DNA of 64,000 nt from Citrus sinensis (Eukaryota > Streptophyta > Magnoliopsida > Sapindales > Rutaceae). The stretch spans positions 22,016,501-22,080,500 of the forward strand of contig NC_068561.1 of NCBI RefSeq assembly GCF_022201045.2, written 5' to 3'. The notes beneath the pieces are model-generated. The model worked only from the letters and a program-made list of their open reading frames with translations, made no database searches and was not told where the DNA came from. Below, one piece after another: positions 13,368-23,739 of this stretch (its first letter is position 1; each line of letters begins with the position of its first letter). The translations under genes were made by a program, and so were the position numbers.

Positions 13368-13565
13368 TGCCTAATGTAACTCACATCTTTGTTACGAAAG
13401 TGTAGACTCACTATTCCTGATTTATTTTTGAGCCAAAATTCATCTCCAGGTAAAATTTTTGGATAGAATTGGATCGATAGCCAAAATTCATTTCATATTC
13501 TTGAAGCTGAAAATTCAATCCCGTTATTATTATTATCTAATGATTGAGTTGACAATTGAATATTG

Positions 13566-13660
13566 ATGGATCAGATTTCTGGCTTGGATTCTCAAAAGAG
13601 AGAAAAAATCGCACAGCTTAATCAACTTCGATCATCTGGGGAAATAATCATCACATCCAT
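13566..13660 (-). ncRNA. C/D-box snoRNA, copy A
   Basis: Read on the minus strand this 95-nt unit begins ATGGAT and ends ATCCAT, forming the terminal stem. Just inside lie a perfect C box GTGATGA (plus-strand 13648-13654) and a D box CTGA (13571-13574). An internal D'-like TTGA sits between. The antisense segment before the D box, GAATCCAAGCCAG, is identical in all three copies. C/D snoRNAs guide 2'-O-methylation of rRNA or snRNA with fibrillarin in the nucleolus. I could not place the target. It is the last of three copies in a cluster transcribed from about 14.32 kb. Confidence 0.78.
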
Positions 13661-13754
13661 CATAATCTCTTCAATTTCCTATAAAGTATTATATGCCATT
13701 GCTTCAAAACTATGTACTTCAAAAATTACAAGATATAAAATGATAAGAAAAAGA

Positions 13755-13849
13755 ATGGATCAGAATTCTGGCTTGGATTCTCGAAAAGAGAAACAGATCG
13801 CTTAGTTTAATCAGCGTCGATCATTTGGGGAAATAATCCTCACTTCCAT
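13755..13849 (-). ncRNA. C/D-box snoRNA, copy B (altered C box)
   Basis: Same architecture as copy A: terminal stem ATGGA/TCCAT, D box CTGA at 13760-13763, internal D' CTGA, and the conserved antisense GAATCCAAGCCAG. Its C box reads GTGAGGA (13837-13843) instead of GTGATGA, changing a position of the kink-turn core. This copy may therefore be weakened or decaying while its neighbours stay intact. Confidence 0.65.
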
Positions 13850-13940
13850 CCCTAAATCATATAATATTAAAGATCTTTTTTTTTTAATTTCTTAAAAAAA
13901 TTCAAATAAACAAGGAAAAAATTCAAATACGAAAATGAAA

Positions 13941-14040
13941 ATGGATCAGAAGACTGGCTTGGATTCTCAAAAAAAATAGAAAGGAAAATCGCACGGTTTA
14001 ATCAGCGTCGTTCATCTGGGGAAATAATCATCACATCCAT
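13941..14040 (-). ncRNA. C/D-box snoRNA, copy C
   Basis: A 100-nt unit with terminal stem ATGGAT/ATCCAT, perfect C box GTGATGA (plus-strand 14028-14034), D box CTGA (13946-13949) and an internal D' CTGA. The D guide keeps GAATCCAAGCCAG. The segment before D', CCCAGATGAACGACG, is close to those in copies A and B, so a second guide is possible. It is the first C/D unit downstream of the promoter. Confidence 0.78.
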
Positions 14041-14150
14041 TTTAATTTCTTCAGAAAACTTAAAATTTACATAAAAGAAAATAAATTTATCCGGATCTGC
14101 AAAAAAGAAAACGAAAAAGAAAAAAATCTCTTAGCTTGCAGAAAAGGAGC

Positions 14151-14218
14151 AGATGTAGCGTCGTCTCATACACAGCACCCAATTAGACACAAAGCGCTGG
14201 TAATCAGTATTCGACGCT
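14151..14218 (-). ncRNA. H/ACA-type snoRNA 3' hairpin (candidate)
   Basis: On the minus strand a 7-bp outer stem AGCGTCG/CGACGCT (14212-14218 with 14157-14163) encloses an asymmetric internal loop. A 6-bp inner stem CAGCGC/GTGCTG with one wobble pair and an apical loop follow. ACA comes directly after the outer stem and three nucleotides precede the presumed end. The distance from the inner stem to ACA is 16 nt, as in pseudouridylation pockets. I did not find a convincing 5' hairpin or H box; a 20-plus T tract lies just upstream (transcript sense). It could be half a snoRNA or a chance fold. Confidence 0.5.
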
Positions 14219-14345
14219 GTAAACGTAGTTCGGAAAAAAAAAAAAAAAAAAAAAGGGAATACAAAAGCTAAGAAATTATAGCATTGAGTTAAACGACAGC
14301 GGCGACCGGGAGAGGGTTCATTACTCACAAACGATGTCTTATGAC

Positions 14346-14377
14346 TACTTATAGGAAGAAGAGTAGGGTTTAGGGTT
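14346..14377 (-). promoter_or_regulatory. Telobox and TATA promoter of the snoRNA cluster
   Basis: On the minus strand AACCCTAAACCCT (14365-14377) is a double telobox, and a TATAAGTA motif (14346-14353) follows about 12 bases downstream. Teloboxes with TATA are typical of plant ribosome-biogenesis and snoRNA promoters. All snoRNA units lie downstream in the same orientation. A CACGTG occurs further upstream at about 14419. Confidence 0.65.
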
Positions 14378-14399
14378 GTCTTCCAAAACCCCAAACCTA

Positions 14400-16024
14400 A
14401 AGCAAAGTGAACTTACGCCACGTGTTCGGACCTCGAAACTTAACTTAATTACACAACCTACCCGATGTACCTCCGTTTGGTTTTTCTTTTTACCCCTTCT
14501 AAAAATTGAGTTTTATTTCATTTGAACCTCCCCGATGCTGGAGCGACGGCGGTTCCGGAATCCGGCTGGCTATTTCTTATTTTAAAGCTTTAGAAATTAG
14601 ATTTAGATGTGTGGTGGTGCGATTTACTCGCGAAAACAAACGCGTAAAGTTCATTATAGAATCTTTTTGGTTTTTTTTTTTTAAGATTTATTGACTGACG
14701 GTTGATAAAATTAAAAATAATAAAATAATACATCAAATTTTTATTTAAGGCAATCCCTAAGTGTACATGTTTTTTAAGATTCTTCAAACTAGATGAAAAT
14801 GTTCAGTCCGTATCAAACTAGTGCTTGGAAAGGACACATCATACCCCTTCCAGCCAATGAGATTCAGACACGCACGTTAATAACAGAGAATTTGCTGCCA
14901 CAACTCCCCTAACGTGGTAAATGAATCAGACACTACAATTTTATTTCTTTTATTAGTTTCATTGTGATATTTATCATATTCCAAGCAGTGGAGAAACACT
15001 GTTTGTGAAATAATTTCTCAATTGTATTGTGTACAGTTGTCATACAAGAAAAATTGTTTGATATGAGGTTTTGGTGCTTCATGCTTTCACAGTAAGCTTT
15101 CATAATGACGAAGATCTTAAATTGTATATCAACATTTCATCTCAAATGATAAATAATGTAACATATAATATATCGTTCATTAAGTAGTACATATTTCCAT
15201 AAATTTTAAGTTACATCATCCACTTATAAATATTATATTACTTAAAATGAAATTTTGAGATATACAATTTCAAAATGTCTGGCCCTATTCTTTTAGGAAT
15301 AAATGCTTTTGAGTTATAACTTTTCATTTTCTTGCATGATGACAAAGGCGTCGTATAATATAATGCATGAACCTTCTTAGTCATAAAGCAAACTGAAATT
15401 CAAAAAGGAACTCATGAATATTCACGATAGCCATTACATGTACAGTCGTGTGAAATTTACAAATTCTTAGCAAAATGAAGAAACCAATTTCGGAATTCTG
15501 AATTAGTTGCGATAACCAAGGAAAGAATTATAAGAACACGAAGCTTGAGTTATGATGCAGGCTGCTGTATATGCTAATAATGCTTCAATGGGAGACAAAT
15601 TAATTGAAGAAGTTCCGTATAAAGATGCCAACTTTTCTTCCCTTGCCATTTTTCTTTCTTCCTTACGGCCACGGAAAGAAAAGTATTTTTTTCTTTTCTT
15701 TTACTTCATCAAACAATCAGGAATCTACTTCTCTTTATCTGTTAAATTCTTTGCTTTCTCCAACCCACTTTTATGAATGTTCTTTCTCCTCATGCGCTCT
15801 CCTTTCTAGCCCCACATTCGGACAAAACATTTTCACCACTATTGTTACATTTACAAAGTTTGTATCTCAACTGATATACGTAATAGATACCTGCTTTCCT
15901 CTTTGATAAAACCAAGTTACATATGATATTACTTGTGATACAAATTTTGTAGCCCGACTTTGTAAGCGTCACGTGTCTCAGTACGTGAGGAAACAAATTA
16001 ACCAGCCATGCATCAATATCACTC
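14400..16024. other. Intergenic, upstream of sucrose synthase
   Basis: AT-rich DNA holding the far promoter of the sucrose synthase gene and possibly the upstream control region of the snoRNA cluster. Short open frames at about 15.5-15.9 kb are low-complexity and were not accepted. No repeats were recognised. Confidence 0.5.
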
Positions 16025-16032
16025 TATAAATA
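16025..16032 (+). promoter_or_regulatory. TATA box of sucrose synthase gene
   Basis: TATAAATA sits 115 bases before the start codon, which fits a TATA box with a leader of about 85 bases. Confidence 0.65.
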
Positions 16033-16139
16033 CAGAACATCTTAACTGAACCAACAATGCAAATAAATTATCTCTGAAAGAAATACGAAGCTTAATCAAT
16101 TCTTGCTATCAAACACTTTTTTTTAAAAAATTTTCAGAA

Positions 16140-19100
16140 ATGGCTTCTGCAACGAGCTTAAAACGGTCGGACTCTATAGCTGATAACATGCCGGATGCCT
16201 TGAAGCAAAGCCGGTATCACATGAAGAGGTGCTTTGTTAGATATATTGAAAAGGGAAAAAGGATAATGAAACTTCACGACTTAATGGATGAACTAAATGA
16301 AGTGATAGATGATGAGGATGTGAGAACCCAAGTCTTGGAGGGTTTACTTGGCTACATTTTGTGTTCTACGCAGGTCAATTAATTTATAGTTATTATTCAT
16401 TTCATTTCTATCTTTTTCAGTTGCGTAATTAAGGCTAATTAATTAATTAAGTTAATTCTGTATATGTGCATATATTGCAGGAAGCTGTTGTTATGCCTCC
16501 ACATGTAGCTTTTGCCATTAGGCCAAATCCTGGATTCTGGGAATTTGTTAAAGTAAATTCTGATGATCTCTCAGTTGAGGCCATCACTGTTACAGACTTC
16601 TTGAAATTCAAAGAATTGGTCTTTGATGAGGACTGGTATGTCCTATATCTTGAAAAGTTGAAATTTTATTTGTTCCAATTCATATTAGCAATAAAATTGA
16701 TGGCATTGCAGGGCAAAAGATGAAAATGCATTGGAAGTGGATTTCGGAGCATATGAGTTCTCTCTGCCGCAATTGACTTTATCTTCTTCGATCGGAAATG
16801 GGATCAGCTTTGTTTCAAAGTTTGTGACCGCAAAGCTAAGCGGGCGCCAGGACTGTGCACAGCCTCTTGTGGATTATCTACTGTCATTGGATCACCAAGG
16901 AGAAGTATGTTGGAAATGAAAATTATTTAGAGTTGAAATTCTGATGCTAACAAAATTTTAATCATGTTAAACAACCTATTTGGTATTTGTTTCCAGAAAC
17001 TTATGATAAATGATAACCTCAACACAGCTGAAAAGCTTCAGATGGCACTAATAGTTGCAGAAGTTTCCCTCTCAACACTCCCCAAGGACACCCCATATCA
17101 AAAATTTGAGTTGAGGTGAACCTAGCTACTTGTCATAAACATTCGTGTAATAATTAGCTTCTAAAAATTTTGAGAGTTATAACGAAAGTCCCAATTCTTT
17201 TACAGGTTTAAGGAGTGGGGCTTTGAGAAGGGATGGGGTCATACAGCGGAAAGAGTTAGAGAGACTATGAGATCACTCTCAGAAGTACTGCAAGCGCCGG
17301 ATCCATTGCATATGGAGAAGTTTCTTAGCAGTCTTCCAATTTTATTCAATGTTGTAATTTTCTCCCCTCATGGCTACTTTGGCCAAGCAGATGTCCTTGG
17401 TTTGCCAGACACTGGTGGGCAGGTAAAATATTCATGTAACTTGGCATTGCATGTTGTTTAAGACAGAAACAACTATTTGATATTTGTTACCAAAATGAAA
17501 TGCAAACAGGTTGTTTACATTTTGGATCAAGTGAAAGCTTTGGAAGAGGAACTGCTTCTCAGAATTAAGCAACAAGGTCTGTACATCAAGCCTCAAATTG
17601 TTGTGGTAAGTTTGATATGCATAAATGTTTGATATACATGAAAGTACAAGTTCCTGATCAAGGCAGTTGAATTTGGATAATTTTCCTTAACCATGTTCTT
17701 CATTGAAACAGGTTACTCGACTCATACCGGATGCTAGAGGAACTAAGTGCAACCAGGAGCTGGAACCCATTGAGGGGACTAAGCATTCAAACATCCTCCG
17801 TGTTCCATTCAAGACAGATAAAGGGATCCTCCATAGATGGGTGTCTCGTTTTGACGTTTATCCTTACCTTGAGGGATTTGCTCAAGTATGCACCATTTGC
17901 TTCCCCTCTCAAACAGACCTTTCATTTTTTGAATGTAATTGCCAGAACTAATGATCAAAGCAGAGTTGATCATTGTTACTAAACTTTCTGTTTCTTTTGA
18001 ATCATTAGGATGCTACAACGATGATCCTGGAGTTGTTGGGAGGAAAGCCAGATCTTATCATTGGAAACTACTCGGATGGCAATTTAGTGGCATCACTCAT
18101 GGCCAGTAAACTTGGAATAACTCAGGTCTCTTTGTTTGTTAGTTTAGAAAGCTATGAAGTTTTGGTCACTTTTTTATGCATACTGGGAAGTAATTTGACA
18201 AAGTTTTTTAATACCTAGGCAACTATCGCGCATGCTTTAGAGAAGACCAAGTACGAGGATTCAGATGTGAAATGGAAGGAACTGGACCCAAAATACCACT
18301 TCTCTTGCCAATTCATAGCCGATACAATTGCAATGAATGCAACAGATTTCATCATAGCAAGCACATTCCAGGAGATTGCTGGAAGGTTAGAAATATGTCA
18401 TTTCTAAGTAATTCAACAATATGATAGCATCAGTAAGAATCGGGGTAGCGTGAAATTGAATTGTTGCGGTGACTGAATTCCAAATGTTATTGTTTGCAGC
18501 AAAGACAGACCCGGACAGTATGAGAGCCATACCGCATTTACTCTCCCAGGGCTATGTAGAGTTGTCAAAGGCATCGATGTCTTGGACCCGAAATTCAACA
18601 TTGCTGCTCCTGGGGCTGATCAATCAGTCTATTTCCCTTACACAGAGAAACAGAGACGACTCACAAAATTTCATCCCGAGATTGAGGAATTGCTGTACAA
18701 TAAAGAAGACAATAATGAACACATGTAAGTGTTGAAACACCGATGATTTCGCTCGTGTTGTTCCTTTCCATTTGATCATTGAGTAATCTATTAACATCTT
18801 TTATATGCATTCCCAAAACAGTGGATATCTTGCAGATAGAAAGAAACCAATTATCTTCTCGATGGCAAGGCTTGATGTTGTAAAGAACCTCACAGGACTA
18901 ACCGAGTGGTATGGAAAGAACAAGAGGCTGAGAAACTTGGTAAATCTTGTTATAGTTGGGGCCTTCTTTGATCCTTCCAAATCAAAAGATAGAGAAGAAA
19001 CTGCTGAAATAAAAAAGATGCACGCATTGATGGAAAAATACCAACTTAAGGGACAAATGAGATGGATAGCAGCACAGAGTGACAGGCTCAGAAACGGAGA

Positions 19101-20001
19101 ACTCTACCGCTGTATTGCTGATACAAAAGGAGCTTTTGTGCAGCCTGCTCTTTATGAAGCATTTGGTCTCACTGTCATTGAAGCAATGAATTGTGGATTA
19201 CCCACCTTCGCAACCAATCAGGGTGGTCCAGCTGAAATCATAGTCGATGGGGTCTCAGGATTTCATATTGATCCCTACAATGGGGATGAGTCTAGCGACA
19301 AAATTGCTGATTTCTTTGAGGCCTGCAAGGTTGATCCCACATACTGGAATAAGTTTTCGACAGAGGGCTTAAAACGCATAAATGAATGGTAACCATATAT
19401 GATGCCATATATATTAAGTTATCACTAGCAAAGTTGACTTATTCATATATGATATTTTCACCACAATTTTGTAGCTACACTTGGAAGATCTATGCAAACA
19501 AGATGTTGAATATGGGATGCATGTATAGCTTCTGGAAGCAATTGAACAAGGGGCAGAAACTAGCTAAGCAGAGATACATTGAAATGTTTTACAATCTCCT
19601 GTTCAAAAACTTGGTACCTTTTTATTACCTCTATTGCCTTTCTTAAAAGACAGGTATGCATTCAGTTGATCACTTGTTCTGACTTTTAAAACTTTGTAAG
19701 GTGAAAAATGTACCGGTTCCAAATGAAGAAGCTCAGCAACCAATGTCAGAGCCAGCAGTCAAACCACAGCACTCACTAAGGCAAGCAAGATCTTCAACAA
19801 ATATGCTCCATTTTTAGATTAATAATTCATGCAAGCTAACTTTTACATATTTGTTTTTCGCTGCATGCAGTAAACGCTCACAGTCGCGATTGCAAAGGTA
19901 AACCTACGATCAATCCTTATTCGGATTTCACCACAAGCCAGTCATATCATTAAAAATCAATTTACTCCAATGTATTATTAATCAGGTTGTTGGGAGCTTA
20001 A
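16140..20001 (+). CDS. SUS6: Sucrose synthase, SUS5/6/7 clade
   Basis: Fifteen exons: 16140-16373, 16481-16635, 16712-16904, 16997-17115, 17206-17422, 17510-17605, 17712-17885, 18009-18125, 18219-18385, 18500-18724, 18822-19388, 19475-19613, 19701-19780, 19871-19897 and 19986-20001. Together they encode 841 residues. The enzyme reversibly converts sucrose and UDP to fructose and UDP-glucose. The sucrose synthase domain includes the [19 protein letters not shown] block in exon 5. The GT-B glycosyltransferase domain carries the EX7E motif (E678, E686) in [17 protein letters not shown]. Ser10/Ser12 after Lys-Arg is a plausible phosphosite region. The C-terminal extension ending SQSRLQRLLGA is typical of the SUS5/6 clade, which in Arabidopsis acts in phloem sieve elements in callose synthesis. 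Intron 13 starts with GC (19781), a GC-AG intron after AAG. Reading through it instead ends at a nearby stop. Confidence 0.94.
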
Positions 20002-20560
20002 GAATCAACAAAGGCTGGAGGTGGTGCACAGATAATAAGTCTGCTATCAGCTGTGAAGCCACCGGCGAAGCAGCTAATTGCTGTAGTAGTAGCAGCATTT
20101 TGTGCACCTCACAGAGGGTGTTGCCTTACATTCATAATGTACATGCTCCAAAAATATATTGAGAAATAAACAAGTGGTTTATAATTTACATCTATAACGT
20201 TACTATTGTGGCAGAGTCATTCCTTGTGCAAAATCTCTTATAAAATGTGCGATTTATAACATGTATTTAGTGGAATATTAATTTCTATTTTCTCTAGTTT
20301 GTATCCAAATTATATAATAAGGATATTCAAAACTAGAAAATATGATATAGATATACACCTAAAAATATACATGTCACTTGAAAAAATAATAGAATAGTGA
20401 TGAAGTATGGGCATAACTAATACATGTCTGGCCGGATTGGGGCGGGGCCGGATAGGGTACAATTTTAGTTAGTCCGAGTTGGGACAGCCAAAAATCCAGG
20501 CCCAAGAATGCTGAGTATCCTACTTTGATTCGTATCCGGACCTGAATTAGGAAATAAGTT
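20002..20560. other. Sucrose synthase 3' UTR and flank
   Basis: The first 150 bases are relatively GC-rich and should be 3' UTR; an AATAAA-like signal occurs near 20165. The rest is AT-rich with no recognisable feature. Confidence 0.5.
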
Positions 20561-20568
20561 CTAATTTT

Positions 20569-22910
20569 CTAATAAAATTGAAATAACTAATTAACTCGAG
20601 TCGGTTTTATTTGTTCGACAAAAACTCAGTTGCCAATTATAGAAAAGAACAACATACAATTTATGGAGAAAATAAAAAGATGACACAACGTACCAAAAGG
20701 AAATAGGTTGATGACTTGTCGTATTCCTGCAAAAAATAATGGGTCCTACATAGTATGCATTGGCACAGATTCTGGCAGGACTTGTCTTTTCCTATATTTT
20801 CACAATATGACATGTCGTATGCGTCAAATGCAATTGGATGGCATGTCCTTCAAGCTCCGAGCTTTTATAAAAATTTCATGAATTAAATGCATGTTTAGTA
20901 TGACTTATCTAATGGCCATAAGTACTTATTGAATCTCATAAACTGTTATCAAAATTCCTTACTTTACCTTAATTATTATTTGAACAAGTAAAAGTTATGT
21001 CTTGGTTTGAGTGGGTATATTATTTTTCTTTTACATGTCCATGGAGTTTTGAGAAATCCAAACATATCAGAAATAGATAGAAATGTAGGAATTTATTTAA
21101 TGAACCGCACTCCTTTGTATACATCAGGAGTCCATTGATGAGAATGGGCTGGGGAAAGCTTGAACCGAATTTCGATAGTGATGAATATAAGCACAATTGA
21201 AATTCCCCATATGAACATTTGTGTATTGATAAGATTGTTCACTGTTTCTTGAAGCTCAACATCTCCCCCAGATGAACTGTATGGCCAATAGAAACCATGA
21301 ACCAAAATAGAAGAACTTGTCCCACCCATGAGTAAATAATTTATAGTAGCCTCGTTAGACTATATATTTTTCTTAGTATATATGGATAATAGGTAGGAGT
21401 ACAAATTGAAACATTTTGGAGCTACAAAGATAGTTATTAAATCATTAGCACTGCATAAAAACTTTCCTCATAAAGTAGCTATTAATATGAATAAAAAAAA
21501 ACTTGTTATAACCATCCTATACATTAACGCACTCTATTGTTTAGTTATTTTTCAGTAGAGTTTTTAAAACTTAAATAAGTTATTTTGTCTCTATTAAAAA
21601 AAAACTCAAATTTTAGACTTTTAGGAGCAGAGATTGAAAAGATTTTTCTAAATGTTAAAATATCTCAAATATCCTCTACTCATTTCACAATCTTATTTTA
21701 TTCCTTTTATAACATAACTTTTAAAATTTTGTTTATTAAAGTAATTTTATAATTTTTAATAAAAACTCTCATTAACAACCAAACAACTAAAATCTTTTTG
21801 ATAAAAGATAAAAAGTAAATATGTTCAAATTGTAGAAGTCTTATTTTGATCTTGATATAAGTAAATAAGTTCAAATTGTAGTAAAATTGAAATAACTAAC
21901 TAAAAAATAAAAGACTTTATTTATTATTTTGCATTTGTGTGTATAATCGTAAGCTTATAAACTAAAGTAGTAAAGGAAAAGCGAAAGTTAAAGCGGCCAA
22001 GGCCAAGCAACTCTTCTCTCCTTGATATTTATATATAATGTCTATAAGGTGAAATTCTACTGGCGACACATCCGTTGCGATAATATGCATAGCATTACTT
22101 AACAATAAAATTCGATAACTTGTCCTTAGAGTTTTGTTATGGATTGTTAAATCCTTAAAGGATATTTGTTTGAATTATTGATCACACAAAAATGAATAAT
22201 CTAATAGAGAAATAAATAATTAAAAAATTATTGAAAATTAAATATCAAAATATTAAGAAGATAATAAATCAATATTATGGGTCCGTACTCGAGTAAGTAA
22301 ATAAGTTTAAATTTTTTAACAAAATTGAATTAACTAATTAACTTGAGTCAGTTTTACTTGTTCGATAAAAACTCTTTTACTCTACATATATTCAATTGTA
22401 AACTGCAAGAAACGAACAACATGCAATTTATGTCGAAAACATAGAGACGACGTGATGTACAAAGAGGAAATATAATGACGACATGTCGTATATATAAAAT
22501 GGACGACAAGTCCTACATAGTATGCCCCGGCCCCGCGCATAATCTGTAGGACTTGTCGTTTTTAACAATACAACATGTCGTACTAGTCAAATGCAGTAAA
22601 AAAAAATGTCCCTAAGGCTCTTAATTTCATCAAAATTTCATGATTTAAGTATTATTATCAAAAATAGAAGAAAACTCCAAGGCATTAAGTTCAAATTACA
22701 GTAAAACTGAAATAACTAATTTAAAATAAAAGACTATATATTTTTCTATATTTGTGTGTATGGTCGCAAACTTGTAAAATAAAGTATTCAATTATTTGTT
22801 CAACAAGAATAATCGAAAATTAAAGCCACCAAGACCAAGCCATTATTCTCTCCTTGAGATTTATATATAATGTTAAGGTGGTGAAATTTCATTGGCGATT
22901 CATACGTCGT
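20569..22910. repeat. Diverged intergenic direct duplication (two units)
   Basis: Unit 1 starts near 20569 and unit 2 near 22311. Both carry AACTAATTAACT(C/T)GAGTC followed by TTTTA(T/C)TTGTTCGA, then matching blocks around 20700-20830 and 22480-22590 (GACTTGTCGTA-like, TCCTACATAGTATGC). They match again at 21870-22080 and 22690-22910 (TTCTCTCCTTGA, TTTATATATAATGT). Unit 1 contains about 900 extra bases (about 20,893-21,830) absent from unit 2. The two are clearly homologous but heavily diverged by eye, so the duplication is old. No coding content was recognised. Confidence 0.7.
20893..21830. mobile_element. AT-rich MITE-like insertion inside duplication unit 1
   Basis: This is the stretch present in one duplication unit and missing from the other. 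Its left part (GTTTAGTATGACTTATCTAA...) resembles both ends of the MITE-like repeat at 62.66-63.14 kb. Its right half (about 21,555-21,800) matches the inside of that repeat in inverse orientation. The boundaries are approximate and no clean TIR pair or TSD could be fixed. A 78-codon minus-strand frame (21329-21093) with one hydrophobic stretch lies inside; I do not recognise it and doubt that it is a gene. Confidence 0.45.
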
Positions 22911-23739
22911 ATGTGGCCATATTATAACAAAATTAATAAATAATCAATTAACACATGATTTAAATAATCAATTAATAAATTACGGCATCGGTATGTGCCA
23001 AATTGAACCCACCTCTAGCCCTGTCAAATCTCTTCCGCCTGAGCTTTACTGGATCCATAAAAATCTAAAATCCTACTGAAATCAACATTTGAGAAGATAT
23101 TATATAATATTAGTATACATCAACTTAATAGACCGTCAAATTTATTTACGTTTTATGGGTAAGAGCGTTCATCAAGTTTAACATCTTTCCATTAAATTAA
23201 TCTTGTCTCGTTAGATTTTACCGGCCAAAATATTTTAGGGAAAAGGTTTTAAAGCACATGGATCCAACAACAATTCATATAGTCCATTAATTTATATACA
23301 AAGTTTATGATAATTACTTTTGCCACTTGGCAAGCCGCATGCTAATGAAATCACCTAGCCGGTTAGAACGAAAGCCATGCAGTGGCAAATTCATGAATAA
23401 ATTCCGATTGTCTAAACTTCGATAAGCCCCCTCACTTTTCTTAATTTTCTAACATTAGCGGTAATAACTAAAAAGATCCGTAGGAAGACTCAAAAGCCGG
23501 ATCGGGTTCACCAAACCTGAGCCAGATAAGCACATGAGTGCATGAACACGAGGCTAATCGAAAAGAAGGGTGGGTAGTTGCTTCAAATCAGCAGTCCTTC
23601 GGCCTTCACGTATGACAAGAACCGTTTATCTTTTTCTTAAAAACAAAACAAATAGATAATGTTCATGTAAATAACAATGAACGGATGGTAAAATATCAAG
23701 AAAAGGGACTCCTAATTCACAAATTTTATTTTGGCTGAG

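Noticed and set aside
14131-14394. Minus-strand 87-codon frame starting MGFWKTTLNP
   Set aside because: It overlaps the telobox promoter and the H/ACA-like hairpin and reads through a 20-plus T homopolymer as poly-Phe. The RNA interpretation explains the region better.
21093-21329. Minus-strand 78-codon frame with a hydrophobic stretch
   Set aside because: It lies inside a MITE-like insert, matches no family I know and has no supporting splice context.
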